Below, piece by piece: positions 9,032-17,756 of a DNA stretch of 37,862 bases (positions within the stretch are counted from its first letter, which is position 1; each line of letters opens with the position of its first letter). The notes beneath the pieces were generated by a model that was given only the letters and a program-made list of their open reading frames with translations, was not told the origin of the DNA and did not search any database. The position numbers and the translations under genes were made by a program. The DNA lies in contig CAIYUC010000134.1 of assembly GCA_903929315.1 (NCBI GenBank), positions 1 through 37,862 on the forward strand. The letters run 5' to 3'. Origin of the DNA: an uncultured Bacteroidales bacterium (GTDB taxonomy: Bacteria > Bacteroidota > Bacteroidia > Bacteroidales > FEN-979).

Positions 9032-10894
9032 TCACAACCTATCACCTAACATCAGCCATCGATCCGTTTTCACTTCAAGTTCCCTTAACAATAAAGCAAA
9101 GCGTTCCGATTTCCGGTTCAACTCTTCCGTTGAAAGGGAACCCGACTGCAGGGATGATTCAATTTCTTTTTTTTCTGCTTCGAGGGTTCCTATTTCCCGT
9201 TCAAGCGTTTTCAATTCCACCGTTTCTTTATACGACAATTTTGAAGGATCTTTTTCTTTGGGTTTTTCCTTTTTCGTGGTCTGGACTTTTGGCAGAACTC
9301 TCTCTTTTCGTTTCTGCCGGTCGGTATATTCTTTAAAGTGGGTGTAATTGCCTGGGAAATCTTTTATTTTCCCGTTTCCATGGAAAATAAACAAATGATC
9401 AACGATCTTATCAAGAAAATAACGGTCGTGTGTGACAACGATCACACATCCTTTAAAGGTGGATAAATAATCTTCCAACACATTAAGGGTTAAAATATCG
9501 AGATCGTTTGTCGGTTCATCAAGGATTAAAAAATTAGGGTTCTGCATGAGTATGGTAACGAGGTATAGCCTTCTTTTTTCACCCCCGCTAAGTTTATAAA
9601 CCGGTTGCTGGTGCATCGGGAAAGGGAACATGAAATAATTCAGGAACTCTGCAGCAGAAACGATGCGGTTATTGCCCAGTTTTATTGCTTCTGCTATTTC
9701 TTTCACCAGGTCCAGTACTTTTGCATCCGCTTTAAAAGTAATGCCCTGCTGCCGGTAATAACCGAAACGGATCGATTCTCCGACTTCAATCTTACCTGTA
9801 TATGATTTTACGCTACCGGTTATCATATCCAGGAAAGTAGATTTCCCGGTTCCGTTATTGCCGACAATCCCGATCTTTTCAAACCGCTTGAAGATGTAAG
9901 AAAAGCTCTTTACTATCGTTTGATCACCCCAATTGAAGGAAAGATCATTGATTTCAAGGATCTTTTTGCCCATCCATGACTCTTTAATGTTCAGGGTGAG
10001 CTTGCTGTCATCTGATTTATTTTCGGATTTTGATCTTATTTCATAATAGCTTTCTATTCTGCTTTTTGCTTTTGTACCTCTCGCTTTTGGCATCCGGTCC
10101 ATCCACTCCTGTTCCTTTCTCAGGAGGTTGATTGCTTTTTCCCTTTCTTTGTCTATGATTTCCTTCCGTGATTGTTGCTTTTCCAGGAAGTAGGAATAGT
10201 TCCCGTGGTATCTGTATAGCATACAATTGTCCAGTTCGATGATCTCATTGCAAACACGATCGAGAAAATACCTGTCATGTGTAACCATCAAAAGGGTAAC
10301 GGAACTTCTCATAAGGTACTCCTCAAGCCATTCAACCATTTCAATATCAAGATGATTTGTGGGTTCATCGAGCAGTAGTAAGTCGGGTTCGGTGATAAGC
10401 GTCCTGGCTAAGGCAACTCTTTTTCTCTGACCACCTGAAAGTTCGTTTATTTTTTTTTCGAGGTCAGTAATTTTCAAGCGGGTAAGGATTTGTTTGATCT
10501 TTGTTTCATATTCCCAGCCATTATTTGCATCCATCAGCTCGATTCCTTTGTGGATAGCGTTTTTATTTTCACTTTCAACCGCCAGTTCATAATCAAGGAT
10601 TATCTTCTGGATTTCATTGGAAGAGGAGTACATTTCCTCAAAAACAGTATGGTCTTCGATAAAAACAGGTTCCTGGTTAAGGTACCCAAACGTAACATTG
10701 TTCAGGAATGAAATGGTGCCTTCGTCCTTCAGTTCAGTTCCTGCAATGATATTCAGTAATGTAGTTTTTCCTGCACCGTTTTTCGCAATGAGTGCAACTT
10801 TTTGGTTTTGATTAATAAAAAAGGAAATATCCCTGAAAAGTACTTTTTCGCCATAACTCCGGCTCAGGTTTTCCACCTGCAAATAGGTAACCAT
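9032..10894 (-). CDS. ABC-F family ATPase (Uup-like)
   Basis: 620 aa with two ABC cassettes and no TM domain. Cassette 1: Walker A KNGAGKTT, signature LSGGQRKRVALA, Walker B LLLDEPTNHLD. Cassette 2: Walker A GNNGTGKST, signature LSGGEKRRLYL, Walker B LILDEPTNDLD. A charged inter-domain linker (about 240-310) and a C-terminal coiled coil (about 545-620) are as in Uup. ABC-F proteins bind ribosomes or branched DNA and relieve stalled translation; Uup-type members affect ribosome function and transposon excision. The start at 10894 is 1 bp beyond the carA stop, so carA and this gene are surely co-transcribed. It could be an antibiotic-resistance ABC-F, but the C-terminal coiled coil favours Uup. 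Confidence 0.88.
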   Translation of the reverse strand: MVTYLQVENLSRSYGEKVLFRDISFFINQNQKVALIAKNGAGKTTLLNIIAGTELKDEGTISFLNNVTFGYLNQEPVFIEDHTVFEEMYSSSNEIQKIILDYELAVESENKNAIHKGIELMDANNGWEYETKIKQILTRLKITDLEKKINELSGGQRKRVALARTLITEPDLLLLDEPTNHLDIEMVEWLEEYLMRSSVTLLMVTHDRYFLDRVCNEIIELDNCMLYRYHGNYSYFLEKQQSRKEIIDKEREKAINLLRKEQEWMDRMPKARGTKAKSRIESYYEIRSKSENKSDDSKLTLNIKESWMGKKILEINDLSFNWGDQTIVKSFSYIFKRFEKIGIVGNNGTGKSTFLDMITGSVKSYTGKIEVGESIRFGYYRQQGITFKADAKVLDLVKEIAEAIKLGNNRIVSAAEFLNYFMFPFPMHQQPVYKLSGGEKRRLYLVTILMQNPNFLILDEPTNDLDILTLNVLEDYLSTFKGCVIVVTHDRYFLDKIVDHLFIFHGNGKIKDFPGNYTHFKEYTDRQKRKERVLPKVQTTKKEKPKEKDPSKLSYKETVELKTLEREIGTLEAEKKEIESSLQSGSLSTEELNRKSERFALLLRELEVKTDRWLMLGDRL

Positions 10895-10895
10895 A

Positions 10896-12020
10896 TTATT
10901 TTTTAAATTTCTGTATCATTGAAATGAACTCATCGAACAGGAAATCAGTATCTGTTGGGCCGCTGGAAGCTTCGGGATGAAACTGGGCTGAAAAGACAGG
11001 TTTTGTGAGATGTCGAAGCCCTTCATTGGTTCTGTCATTTAAATTCGTGAAAAGAGGTTCCCATTCATTTCCCAGGGTTGTTTCATCGACTGCAAACCCG
11101 TGATTCTGGGAAGTAATATAACAACGGTTCGAATGAGCCATGATGACGGGTTGGTTATGACTTCGATGACCGTATTTCAGCTTGTAAGTATTTGCTCCGG
11201 ATGCCAGTGCCAGAAGCTGGTTTCCCAAACATATTCCGAATACCGGTTTTGATCCTGGTAAGGCCATTCTCAGCTGTTCAATGGTAGCTTCGCATTTTTT
11301 CGGGTCTCCCGGACCATTGGAAATAAATACCCCGTCATATTCTTCTTTATGGATATCGTGATCCCAGGGAACCCTGATAACGGTGGTGTCCCTCTTAAGC
11401 AAATGGCGGATAATGTTGTGTTTTACGCCGCAATCAATCAATAAGATGCGGTACCTGCCCCTACCGTATATGATTTTTTCTTTTGTGCTGACTTGCTTAA
11501 CAAGGTTATACTGATCCGGATCATAAAAATCAATGTCCTTATTTTCAACAACGATTTTCCCCAACATGGTACCTTTTTCCCGGAGCAATTTTGTCACTGC
11601 GCGTGTATCCACACCATAAATACCCGGGATTTGATGTTCATAAAGCCAGTCGGATAAACTTTTCCGGGCATTCCAGTGGTGATGTTCCGCAGAGTAATCC
11701 GATATAACAAGTCCGGAAACCTGGATCTTTTCCGATTCAAAATATCCGGAAAGTTGATTTTCAAGAATATTATCCGGTACACCGTAATTGCCAATCAGGG
11801 GATAGGTAAGCACCAGGATCTGTCCCTTGTAAGAAGGGTCGGTAATGCTTTCCGGGTAACCGGTCATCGCCGTGTTGAAAACCACCTCCCCGGCAACCGA
11901 TTCAGGAAACCCGAAGAGTTTTCCTTCAATGGTAAGGTTATCTTTTAAGACAAGCCGGACACGTGAATCTCTGTTTGAAAAAGACATCCTTTGAATGCTA
12001 TCATAAAAATGAAACGCCAA
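10896..12020 (-). CDS. carA: Carbamoyl-phosphate synthase small (glutaminase) subunit
   Basis: 374 aa. CarA hydrolyses glutamine and passes ammonia to CarB to make carbamoyl phosphate for pyrimidines and arginine. The N-terminal CPSase small domain is clear (GEVVFNTAMTGYPESITDPS), followed by a class I glutamine amidotransferase domain with the nucleophile Cys in GICLGNQLLALA and catalytic His-Glu in QFHPEAS. Start choice: the TTG at 12020 is preceded by AAGGAGTGAG, a good Shine-Dalgarno 7 nt away; the ATG at 11987 (MSFSNRDSRVRLVL) would match the usual CarA N-terminus but lacks a spaced SD. I keep TTG with moderate certainty. It is divergent from carB rather than in the usual carA-carB order. 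Confidence 0.93.
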   Translation of the reverse strand: MAFHFYDSIQRMSFSNRDSRVRLVLKDNLTIEGKLFGFPESVAGEVVFNTAMTGYPESITDPSYKGQILVLTYPLIGNYGVPDNILENQLSGYFESEKIQVSGLVISDYSAEHHHWNARKSLSDWLYEHQIPGIYGVDTRAVTKLLREKGTMLGKIVVENKDIDFYDPDQYNLVKQVSTKEKIIYGRGRYRILLIDCGVKHNIIRHLLKRDTTVIRVPWDHDIHKEEYDGVFISNGPGDPKKCEATIEQLRMALPGSKPVFGICLGNQLLALASGANTYKLKYGHRSHNQPVIMAHSNRCYITSQNHGFAVDETTLGNEWEPLFTNLNDRTNEGLRHLTKPVFSAQFHPEASSGPTDTDFLFDEFISMIQKFKK

Positions 12021-12223
12021 AAACTCACTCCTTCAATAAGATTGATTAAAAAGCCTTTTTTCACCACAGAGGCACCGAGTAAAAACTATTGATTTTAATT
12101 TTTTAGTGTCTTTGCGGTGAAAGAGAGCTTTGCATCACCCCTGGGGTCTGCAAAAGTAAGCAATAATCGATCCTCCTGTCTGAATTTATGTAATTTTACC
12201 GGTGTTAGAACAACCTGATTACA
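12021..12223. promoter_or_regulatory. Divergent carA/carB intergenic region with inverted repeat
   Basis: This 203-bp gap must hold promoters for both genes. TTCACCACAGAGGCACC (12060-12076) and the complement of TAGTGTCTTTGCGGTGAA (12104-12121) form an imperfect inverted repeat of about 17 bp with a 27-nt AT-rich loop. The wording resembles the repeat at positions 1-44. A TAATTTTA near-match to the -7 box at 12191-12198 faces carB. No PyrR, ArgR or riboswitch structure was recognised. Confidence 0.4.
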
Positions 12224-15200
12224 GTGATAAATAAGTCTATAAAAAAGGTGATCGTATTGGGCTCCGGCGCCTTGAAGATCGGAGAAGCCGGGGAGTTTGA
12301 TTATTCCGGATCCCAGGCATTGAAGGCATTGCATGAAGAAGGGATTGAAACCATCCTGATCAACCCCAATATTGCGACCATCCAGACTTCTGAAGGGATC
12401 GCCGATAAAATTTTTTTCTTACCTGTTACTCCTTTTTTTGTAGAAAAGGTCATACAAAAAGAACATCCCGATGGCATCTTTCTTTCATTCGGAGGACAAA
12501 CTGCCCTGAATTGCGGGATCGAACTTTACAGGCAGGACATCTTCAAAAAGTACCAGGTGGAAGTCCTCGGAACGCCGGTTGAAACCGTTATTCACACGGA
12601 AGACCGGCAGTTATTCGTCCGGAAGCTCAAGGAGATCGGGGTAAGAACACCCCGGAGTATCGCCGTCACAAGCCTCGATAATGCCCTTGAAATTGTTGAT
12701 CAGATAGGATTCCCTGTGATTATCCGTGCAGCCTACGCCCTTGGAGGATTGGGAAGCGGTTTTTGCAATAACCGGGATGAATTTACCAACCTCGCTAAAA
12801 AAGCGTTTTCCTTCTCGAACCAGATCCTGGTTGAAGAATCGCTGAAAGGCTGGAAAGAAATTGAATATGAAGTGGTGAGAGACTGTTACGACAATTGCAT
12901 CACCGTTTGTAACATGGAGAATTTTGATCCGCTGGGGATCCATACCGGTGAAAGTATTGTAGTAGCGCCATCCCAGACCCTCACTAACCAGGAATATCAT
13001 AAGCTTCGTGAACTTTCTATTAAGATCATCCGGCATCTGGGCGTTATCGGTGAATGCAATGTCCAGTTTGCGCTGGATCCCGATTCCGAAGATTACCGGG
13101 TGATCGAGGTCAATGCAAGACTTTCCCGTTCCAGTGCGTTGGCTTCCAAAGCGACAGGTTACCCCCTGGCCCATGTAGCAGCCAAATTAGGCCTCGGTTA
13201 TGGTCTGTTTGAATTGAAGAACTCGATCACCCGCACGACCTCTGCTTTCTTTGAACCGGCGCTTGATTATATTGTTTGTAAGATCCCGAGATGGGACCTC
13301 GGGAAATTTCACGGCGTTTCAAAAGAGATCGGAAGCAGCATGAAAAGCGTTGGTGAGATCATGGCGATCGGTGGGACATTCGAGGAGGCCATCCAGAAAG
13401 GACTGCGCATGATCGGACAAGGGATGCACGGTTTCGTGGGGAATAAAGAGTTAGACATCGAATCGGCTGAACTCATCGAAGAGGCCCTCAGTAAACCCAC
13501 CGACATGCGGATATTTGCCATTGCCATGGCATTCAAACACCATTATACCATCGACCGGATCCATGAATTCACCAGGATTGACAAATGGTTTTTATCGAAG
13601 CTATTACATATTTATAACCTAAGCATCCAATTGCAGGAGTATTCCGCCATTGAAAAAACACCCGGGGATCTTTTAAAAGAAGCGAAGCGTTCAGGATTTT
13701 CCGATTTCCAGATTGCCCGGCTACTCTATAACAGCGGGGATGAAAACATCGCGAAGGATTCAATGATGGTCAGGGCTTACCGGAAAATACACGGGATCAT
13801 CCCCTATGTCCGCCAGATCGATACCCTCGCCGCGGAATATCCTGCTGAGACCAACTATCTGTACCTCACTTACAGTGCTTCTGCGCACGATATCGGGTTT
13901 GAGGCTGATGCACGATCCGTGATCGTCCTGGGCTCGGGAGCATACCGGATCGGCAGCAGCGTGGAATTTGACTGGTGCAGCGTGAATGCACTGAACACGA
14001 TAAACAAGCAAGGTTATCGTTCGGTGATGATCAATTACAACCCTGAAACAGTAAGCACGGATTATGACATTTGTGACCGCTTGTATTTTGATGAGCTCAC
14101 TTTTGAACGGGTGATGGATATTATCGAATATGAACAACCCAGGGGTGTGATCGTGTCAATGGGAGGACAAATACCGAATAACCTGGCCATAAGGTTGCAC
14201 AATTCCGGTGTTCCTGTCATGGGAACATCTCCTTTATCTATCGACAGGGCTGAAAATCGCCATAAGTTTTCCATGATGTGTGATAAGTTGGAAATTGACC
14301 AGCCAAGATGGAAAGAATTGACCGAGATCGAAGACATTTTGCATTTCGTCGATATGATCGGGTTCCCGGTTTTGGTCAGGCCATCATACGTATTATCGGG
14401 CGCTGCCATGAATGTTGTTTCCAACCGGAATGAGCTGACGCATTTTCTCACTTTAGCCGCCAGGGTATCGAAGCAGTATCCTGTGGTTGTTTCGGAGTTT
14501 ATAGAAGATGCAAAAGAAATAGAGATCGATGCGGTAGCGAATGCGGGTGAGATCATCGCTTATGCCATTTCCGAACACATCGAATTTGCCGGGGTTCATT
14601 CAGGGGATGCCACGATTGTATTTCCTGCCCAGAAGATCTATGTTGAAACGATTCGCCGGATCAAGAAAATCTCGAGGAGCATCGCAATGGAACTGAAGAT
14701 AACCGGGCCATTCAATATACAGTACCTGGCAAAGGACAATGATATCAAGGTCATTGAATGTAACCTGCGTGCATCGAGGAGCTTCCCCTTCGTTTCAAAA
14801 GTATTGAAAACGAACTTCATTGAAATAGCGACCCTTGCCATTCTTGGGATTGACGTTAAAAAACCGGATAAATCTTCCTTTGACCTTGATTATATTGGAG
14901 TGAAAGCTCCCCAGTTTTCCTTTTCAAGACTTCAAAAAGCAGATCCCATCCTCGGTGTCGATATGGCTTCCACAGGTGAGGTCGGTTGTCTCGGGGACGA
15001 TTATTATGAGGCCATCCTGAAAGCCATGATGTCGGTCGGTTATAACATACCCGCCAGGACCATCCTTTTATCAACCGGGCCTGATAAATCAAAAGTTGAG
15101 CTGCTGGAAGGCGCCCGTATGCTTCTTGATCATGGTTACCAATTATTTGCTACCAAGGGTACTCATGAATATTATGCAAGAAACGGTATCGCTACTACTA

Positions 15201-15454
15201 TGCTTCACTGGCCGGATGAAGAAGCCAGTCCGAATGTGCTGGAATACCTGAAAGAACGAAAGATCGACCTGGTGATCAACATCCCGAAGAACCTTTCCAA
15301 GACCGAGCTTGAAAATGACTATAGTATCCGTCGAAGCGCTATTGATTTTAACATTCCCCTGATCACCAATTCAAAGCTGGCAGGAGCTTTTATCATTGCC
15401 TTCTGCCGGATCAAACCTGACGATCTGAAGATCAAAAGCTGGGATGAATATTGA
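12224..15454 (+). CDS. carB: Carbamoyl-phosphate synthase large subunit
   Basis: 1076 aa, matching the usual length of about 1070. CarB makes carbamoyl phosphate from bicarbonate, ammonia and two ATP. The two homologous halves are visible: the first begins VIVLGSGALKIGEAGEFDYSG and the second, near residue 565, SVIVLGSGAYRIGSSVEFDWC. Each has an ATP-grasp core (for example PVIIRAAYALGGLGSGF and PVLVRPSYVLSGAAMNVV). The C-terminal MGS-like allosteric domain (about 940-1076) follows. The start is GTG at 12224, chosen because the Rossmann strand begins eight residues later and no ATG lies upstream in frame. It is the boundary of the conserved chromosome; decayed and accessory genes begin right after it. 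Confidence 0.96.
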   Translation: MINKSIKKVIVLGSGALKIGEAGEFDYSGSQALKALHEEGIETILINPNIATIQTSEGIADKIFFLPVTPFFVEKVIQKEHPDGIFLSFGGQTALNCGIELYRQDIFKKYQVEVLGTPVETVIHTEDRQLFVRKLKEIGVRTPRSIAVTSLDNALEIVDQIGFPVIIRAAYALGGLGSGFCNNRDEFTNLAKKAFSFSNQILVEESLKGWKEIEYEVVRDCYDNCITVCNMENFDPLGIHTGESIVVAPSQTLTNQEYHKLRELSIKIIRHLGVIGECNVQFALDPDSEDYRVIEVNARLSRSSALASKATGYPLAHVAAKLGLGYGLFELKNSITRTTSAFFEPALDYIVCKIPRWDLGKFHGVSKEIGSSMKSVGEIMAIGGTFEEAIQKGLRMIGQGMHGFVGNKELDIESAELIEEALSKPTDMRIFAIAMAFKHHYTIDRIHEFTRIDKWFLSKLLHIYNLSIQLQEYSAIEKTPGDLLKEAKRSGFSDFQIARLLYNSGDENIAKDSMMVRAYRKIHGIIPYVRQIDTLAAEYPAETNYLYLTYSASAHDIGFEADARSVIVLGSGAYRIGSSVEFDWCSVNALNTINKQGYRSVMINYNPETVSTDYDICDRLYFDELTFERVMDIIEYEQPRGVIVSMGGQIPNNLAIRLHNSGVPVMGTSPLSIDRAENRHKFSMMCDKLEIDQPRWKELTEIEDILHFVDMIGFPVLVRPSYVLSGAAMNVVSNRNELTHFLTLAARVSKQYPVVVSEFIEDAKEIEIDAVANAGEIIAYAISEHIEFAGVHSGDATIVFPAQKIYVETIRRIKKISRSIAMELKITGPFNIQYLAKDNDIKVIECNLRASRSFPFVSKVLKTNFIEIATLAILGIDVKKPDKSSFDLDYIGVKAPQFSFSRLQKADPILGVDMASTGEVGCLGDDYYEAILKAMMSVGYNIPARTILLSTGPDKSKVELLEGARMLLDHGYQLFATKGTHEYYARNGIATTMLHWPDEEASPNVLEYLKERKIDLVINIPKNLSKTELENDYSIRRSAIDFNIPLITNSKLAGAFIIAFCRIKPDDLKIKSWDEY

Positions 15455-15477
15455 GGGAAGACAGGCAATCAAGGATT

Positions 15478-15510
15478 ACTTCAAGGTATTTAGCAATATT
15501 CACTTGAAGT
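15478..15510 (+). terminator. Weak hairpin downstream of carB
   Basis: ACTTCAAG (15478-15485) and CTTGAAGT (15503-15510) pair with a 17-nt loop, 24 bp after the carB stop. No U-tract follows, so it may be a chance hairpin or part of the radC relic. Confidence 0.25.
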
Positions 15511-15536
15511 GATCAATAACAATCTTTTACCATAAT

Positions 15537-16029
15537 TTGCTATACAGGATACCTGTAAATGACCTTGTCTCAAAAGGATTAAGCCTTGGTGATTCCTTGC
15601 GGATAAAAGCAGTCTTTGAACTAGCACAGCGCAGGCAAGTAGCTGAGATACAGGAAAAGCCTAAGATTTCCAATTCTAGAGACGTTTACAACTTATTTCA
15701 GCACCTCTCTGACCACCCATATGAGCAATTCTGGATTGTCGTCCTTAATAAAGCTAACAGAGTCACAGACCGGATCATGATTTCAGAAGGTGGTATTGCT
15801 GGTACTGTTGTTGATCCAAAGAAGGTTTTTAAGCTTGCCTTGGAAGCATTCACTTGTGCTTTTGATCCTTGTTCACAATCACCTATCTGAGAATATTCAG
15901 CCATCTGAACCTGATATTAGTATCACCAAGAAGATTATAGAAGCTGGTAAAATGCCTGATATTGCTGTCTTGGATCATATTATTGTTGGGTTAGGGTATT
16001 ATAGTTTTGCTGATGAAGGAACAATGTAA
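15537..16029 (+). pseudogene. radC: radC remnant (JAMM/MPN domain), N-truncated and frameshifted
   Basis: The first frame (to about 15862) reads SLGDSLRIKAVFELAQRR, then SRDVYNLFQHLSDHPYEQFW and GGIAGTVVDPKKVFKLALE, the middle of RadC. Near 15863 the match jumps to the next frame, reading LILVHNHLSENIQPSEPD and VLDHIIVGLGYYSFADEG, ending at 16029. The jump is a 1-nt insertion or 2-nt deletion. The usual N-terminal UPF0758/helix-hairpin-helix part is missing. The JAMM motif is altered: HNHPSG has become HNHLSE. RadC is a JAMM-fold protein of unclear role often found on mobile DNA. This copy is surely dead. Confidence 0.85.
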
Positions 16030-16142
16030 AATTAGTGCTCTGGGAAACGGTTGCTGTAAACATATTTATTACTACCTTCTTATTGCTTTTGAGGTTTTAT
16101 ATCGTATATTTACTGATTCATTTTTTATAAAAACTACAGAAC

Positions 16143-16568
16143 ATGGAAAAGCCACATCGAATGGCACAAATATACGGTTATACCGTTTGTCTTGTCGCCG
16201 TTATCACCTTCATCATCTGTGTTGCCACGATCATTCCCTCCATTATGGATCTGAGTGATCCTTTGCACGCAGAAGGATTTTTCATATCGGCTGGTACTCC
16301 AAGCCTGGCATCCTTTGATAATTATAAAATGGATATCCTGAAGAGTGCAAAACCGGATGATCAAAAAACCGGGACAAATTATATCCCGGATGATAAAACG
16401 CTGCATTCAATGTATGAAGCAGCCAAGGCTGACCGAATCAATCAAGCCAACCATTCTTCTATCCGGTCCATAGTGGTGAACAGTTTGATCATTTTAATAA
16501 GCATTGTCCTCTTTATCACCCACTGGTTGTGGATGAGACGTCTTTCCAAAACGATCACAGTGGTTTGA
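16143..16568 (+). CDS. Conserved hypothetical two-TM membrane protein
   Basis: 141 aa. TM1 covers about 10-33 (YGYTVCLVAVITFIICVATII) and TM2 about 108-130 (SIVVNSLIILISIVLFITHWLWM); between them is an approximately 75-residue, probably periplasmic loop holding GTPSLASFDNYKMDIL and PDDKTLHSMYEAAKADR. I have the impression of similar proteins in other Bacteroidota but know no function. The ATG follows an AT-rich stretch with a TATATTTA near-match to a -7 box at about 16105. It appears intact and lies between two radC fragments, so it may be an original resident of a region that collected insertions. Confidence 0.65.
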   Translation: MEKPHRMAQIYGYTVCLVAVITFIICVATIIPSIMDLSDPLHAEGFFISAGTPSLASFDNYKMDILKSAKPDDQKTGTNYIPDDKTLHSMYEAAKADRINQANHSSIRSIVVNSLIILISIVLFITHWLWMRRLSKTITVV

Positions 16569-16770
16569 AATCCATCCTTATTATGAAAAGATTCTAAATC
16601 AGCATGATGAAATACATGTTCTTACAATTAATTTGACGAACTGTCAGATGCAATTTGACTATTTGTATCCAATTTTTAATATCAAGTATTAGCAACTACA
16701 GTTAAACTTACTTACTTGATCATATCCTTATATAGGTAAGCAAGAAAGTAACTTCATCCAGTGTAATTCC

Positions 16771-16824
16771 GGAGTCTTGGATCACATTGTTACTGGAGTG
16801 GGGTACTTTAGTTTCACGGATGTT
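16771..16824 (+). pseudogene. radC: Second radC C-terminal fragment
   Basis: Read from 16771, the frame gives GVLDHIVTGVGYFSFTD, matching VLDHIIVGLGYYSFADEG of the copy at 15.5-16.0 kb. The match stops where IS21-end-like DNA begins (about 16822). DNA from 16569 to 16770 is non-coding, with no recognisable radC upstream part. This shows two radC copies once existed here, or one copy was split by rearrangement. Confidence 0.7.
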
Positions 16825-16871
16825 ACAAATCCGTCCAATTGAATGTGGTGCTACTTATGCCGGAATATCGA
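16822..16871. mobile_element. IS21-family terminal relic
   Basis: GTTACAAATCCGTCC then GTGGTGCTACTTATGCCGGA closely follows the left end of the IS21 derivative at 28548-28598 (GTTACAAATCCGTCC, GTGGCGCTGCTTATGCCGGA). No transposase reading frame is attached. It joins the radC fragment directly, so it probably records an old insertion and imprecise loss. Confidence 0.7.
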
Positions 16872-16917
16872 CAAATGTATTTTAAGCTTATAGAATGATG
16901 GTTGTTGGAAAATGCCT

Positions 16918-16925
16918 TATATTTG
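16918..16925 (+). promoter_or_regulatory. TATATTTG -7 box for the Cys-rich membrane protein
   Basis: TATATTTG matches TAnnTTTG about 95 bp upstream of the ATG at 17020. The predicted leader carries a hairpin, AGCTCTT (16938-16944) with AAGAGCT (16953-16959). No -33 element at ideal spacing is seen. Confidence 0.35.
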
Positions 16926-17019
16926 TATAAATTTACGAGCTCTTCATTCATAAAGAGCTGTGAACTAACGGGAACGACGAAAACCGAAAAAAGAGTAGTC
17001 AGTCTTAATACTTCAAATT

Positions 17020-17403
17020 ATGCATCTTTTAGCTATCTCGTTGCTAACTATTCTTGCAGGTACCTTGTTGCTTGCAAAATTCAGAAAAGACATGCCCGGC
17101 AAATTCTTTGCCTTTATCTCCTGGTTCTTTATCGTAGTAGGATTCATCCTTTTCATCGGCTTTATCGGAGGTGGCATTTGCAGGATGACACATCATGGTT
17201 GTTCTGGTCAGCCCAATTGCCAGCATGAGTTGATGATGAAAAATTGGCACCATGGAATGCAGGGTGGTTTTTGCTGTCCACAAGCCATGGACAAAGGAAT
17301 GTGTTCCAAAAAACCAGGATGTATGTCGCACGACAGTATGATGAAATGCTGCCCTAAACATATGGAAGGTGATTCAACTAAAATGCCGGTTCCAAAAAAA
17401 TGA
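17020..17403 (+). CDS. Small Cys/His/Met-rich two-TM membrane protein
   Basis: 127 aa. Two TM segments (about 1-19 and 29-52) are followed by a tail of about 75 residues that holds nine Cys, many His and many Met: CRMTHHGC, NCQHELMMKNWHHGM, FCCPQAM, MCSKKPGCMSHDSMMKCC. Such composition suggests soft-metal binding (Cu+, Zn2+, Ag+) or disulfide linking, but no named metal domain was recognised. The ATG at 17020 is chosen because the hydrophobic segment starts immediately; a longer frame upstream reads as non-conserved sequence. No metal pump or regulator is adjacent, so the role is inferred only from composition. Confidence 0.65.
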   Translation: MHLLAISLLTILAGTLLLAKFRKDMPGKFFAFISWFFIVVGFILFIGFIGGGICRMTHHGCSGQPNCQHELMMKNWHHGMQGGFCCPQAMDKGMCSKKPGCMSHDSMMKCCPKHMEGDSTKMPVPKK

Positions 17404-17453
17404 GCTGGTAAAAATGATGTTATCAGGCCGAAACATGCAGTTGGCAGTTAATG

Positions 17454-17496
17454 TCACGACTGTAACGGTTGTCCCGACTGTCACGATCGTCACGCC
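17454..17496. repeat. Degenerate 9-bp tandem repeat, about 4.8 units
   Basis: Units are TCACGACTG, TAACGGTTG, TCCCGACTG, TCACGATCG and TCACGCC. The period is exactly nine. It is non-coding and of unknown role. Confidence 0.6.
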
Positions 17497-17517
17497 TCAA
17501 AGTAAGAGTGAGTGAAA

Positions 17518-17573
17518 ACGAAAAGTGAAAAGTGCAATTTTACCATTTTACACTTTGCATTTCGCATTTGACC
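17518..17573. repeat. AAAGTG/CACTTT low-complexity intergenic repeat
   Basis: GAAAAGTGAAAAGTGC is followed by TTTTACCATTTTACACTTTG, able to fold on itself. The TTTTACCAT...TTTTGCATTT wording matches the patch after the nitrilase gene at 6458-6490, which suggests a dispersed family. Confidence 0.4.
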
Positions 17574-17756
17574 TTTGATTCCGGAGGAATCATCACCCTC
17601 TTTATTTCAATAATATTCACTTAACTCACTATTAAAGAAACATCCAATATTAACAAGGGTTTCAAGGTATATATAGATTGATGCCATTTAAGGTGAATAT
17701 AAAAGAATAGGGTCAAAAATCGGATAAAATCAGGACAAATTGGAAGGACATTCTTT

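Larger units (their letters stand above)
17404..17756. other. Gene-free stretch with short repeats
   Basis: No coding region supported. It holds a degenerate 9-bp tandem repeat (17454-17496), a low-complexity hairpin-forming patch (about 17518-17573) and AT-rich DNA before the AsmA tail relic. Confidence 0.5.

Noticed and set aside
12611-13174. Long antisense reading frame (187 codons) inside carB
   Set aside because: carB matches its family over its whole length; the antisense frame shows no motif and is explained by codon bias of the sense gene.
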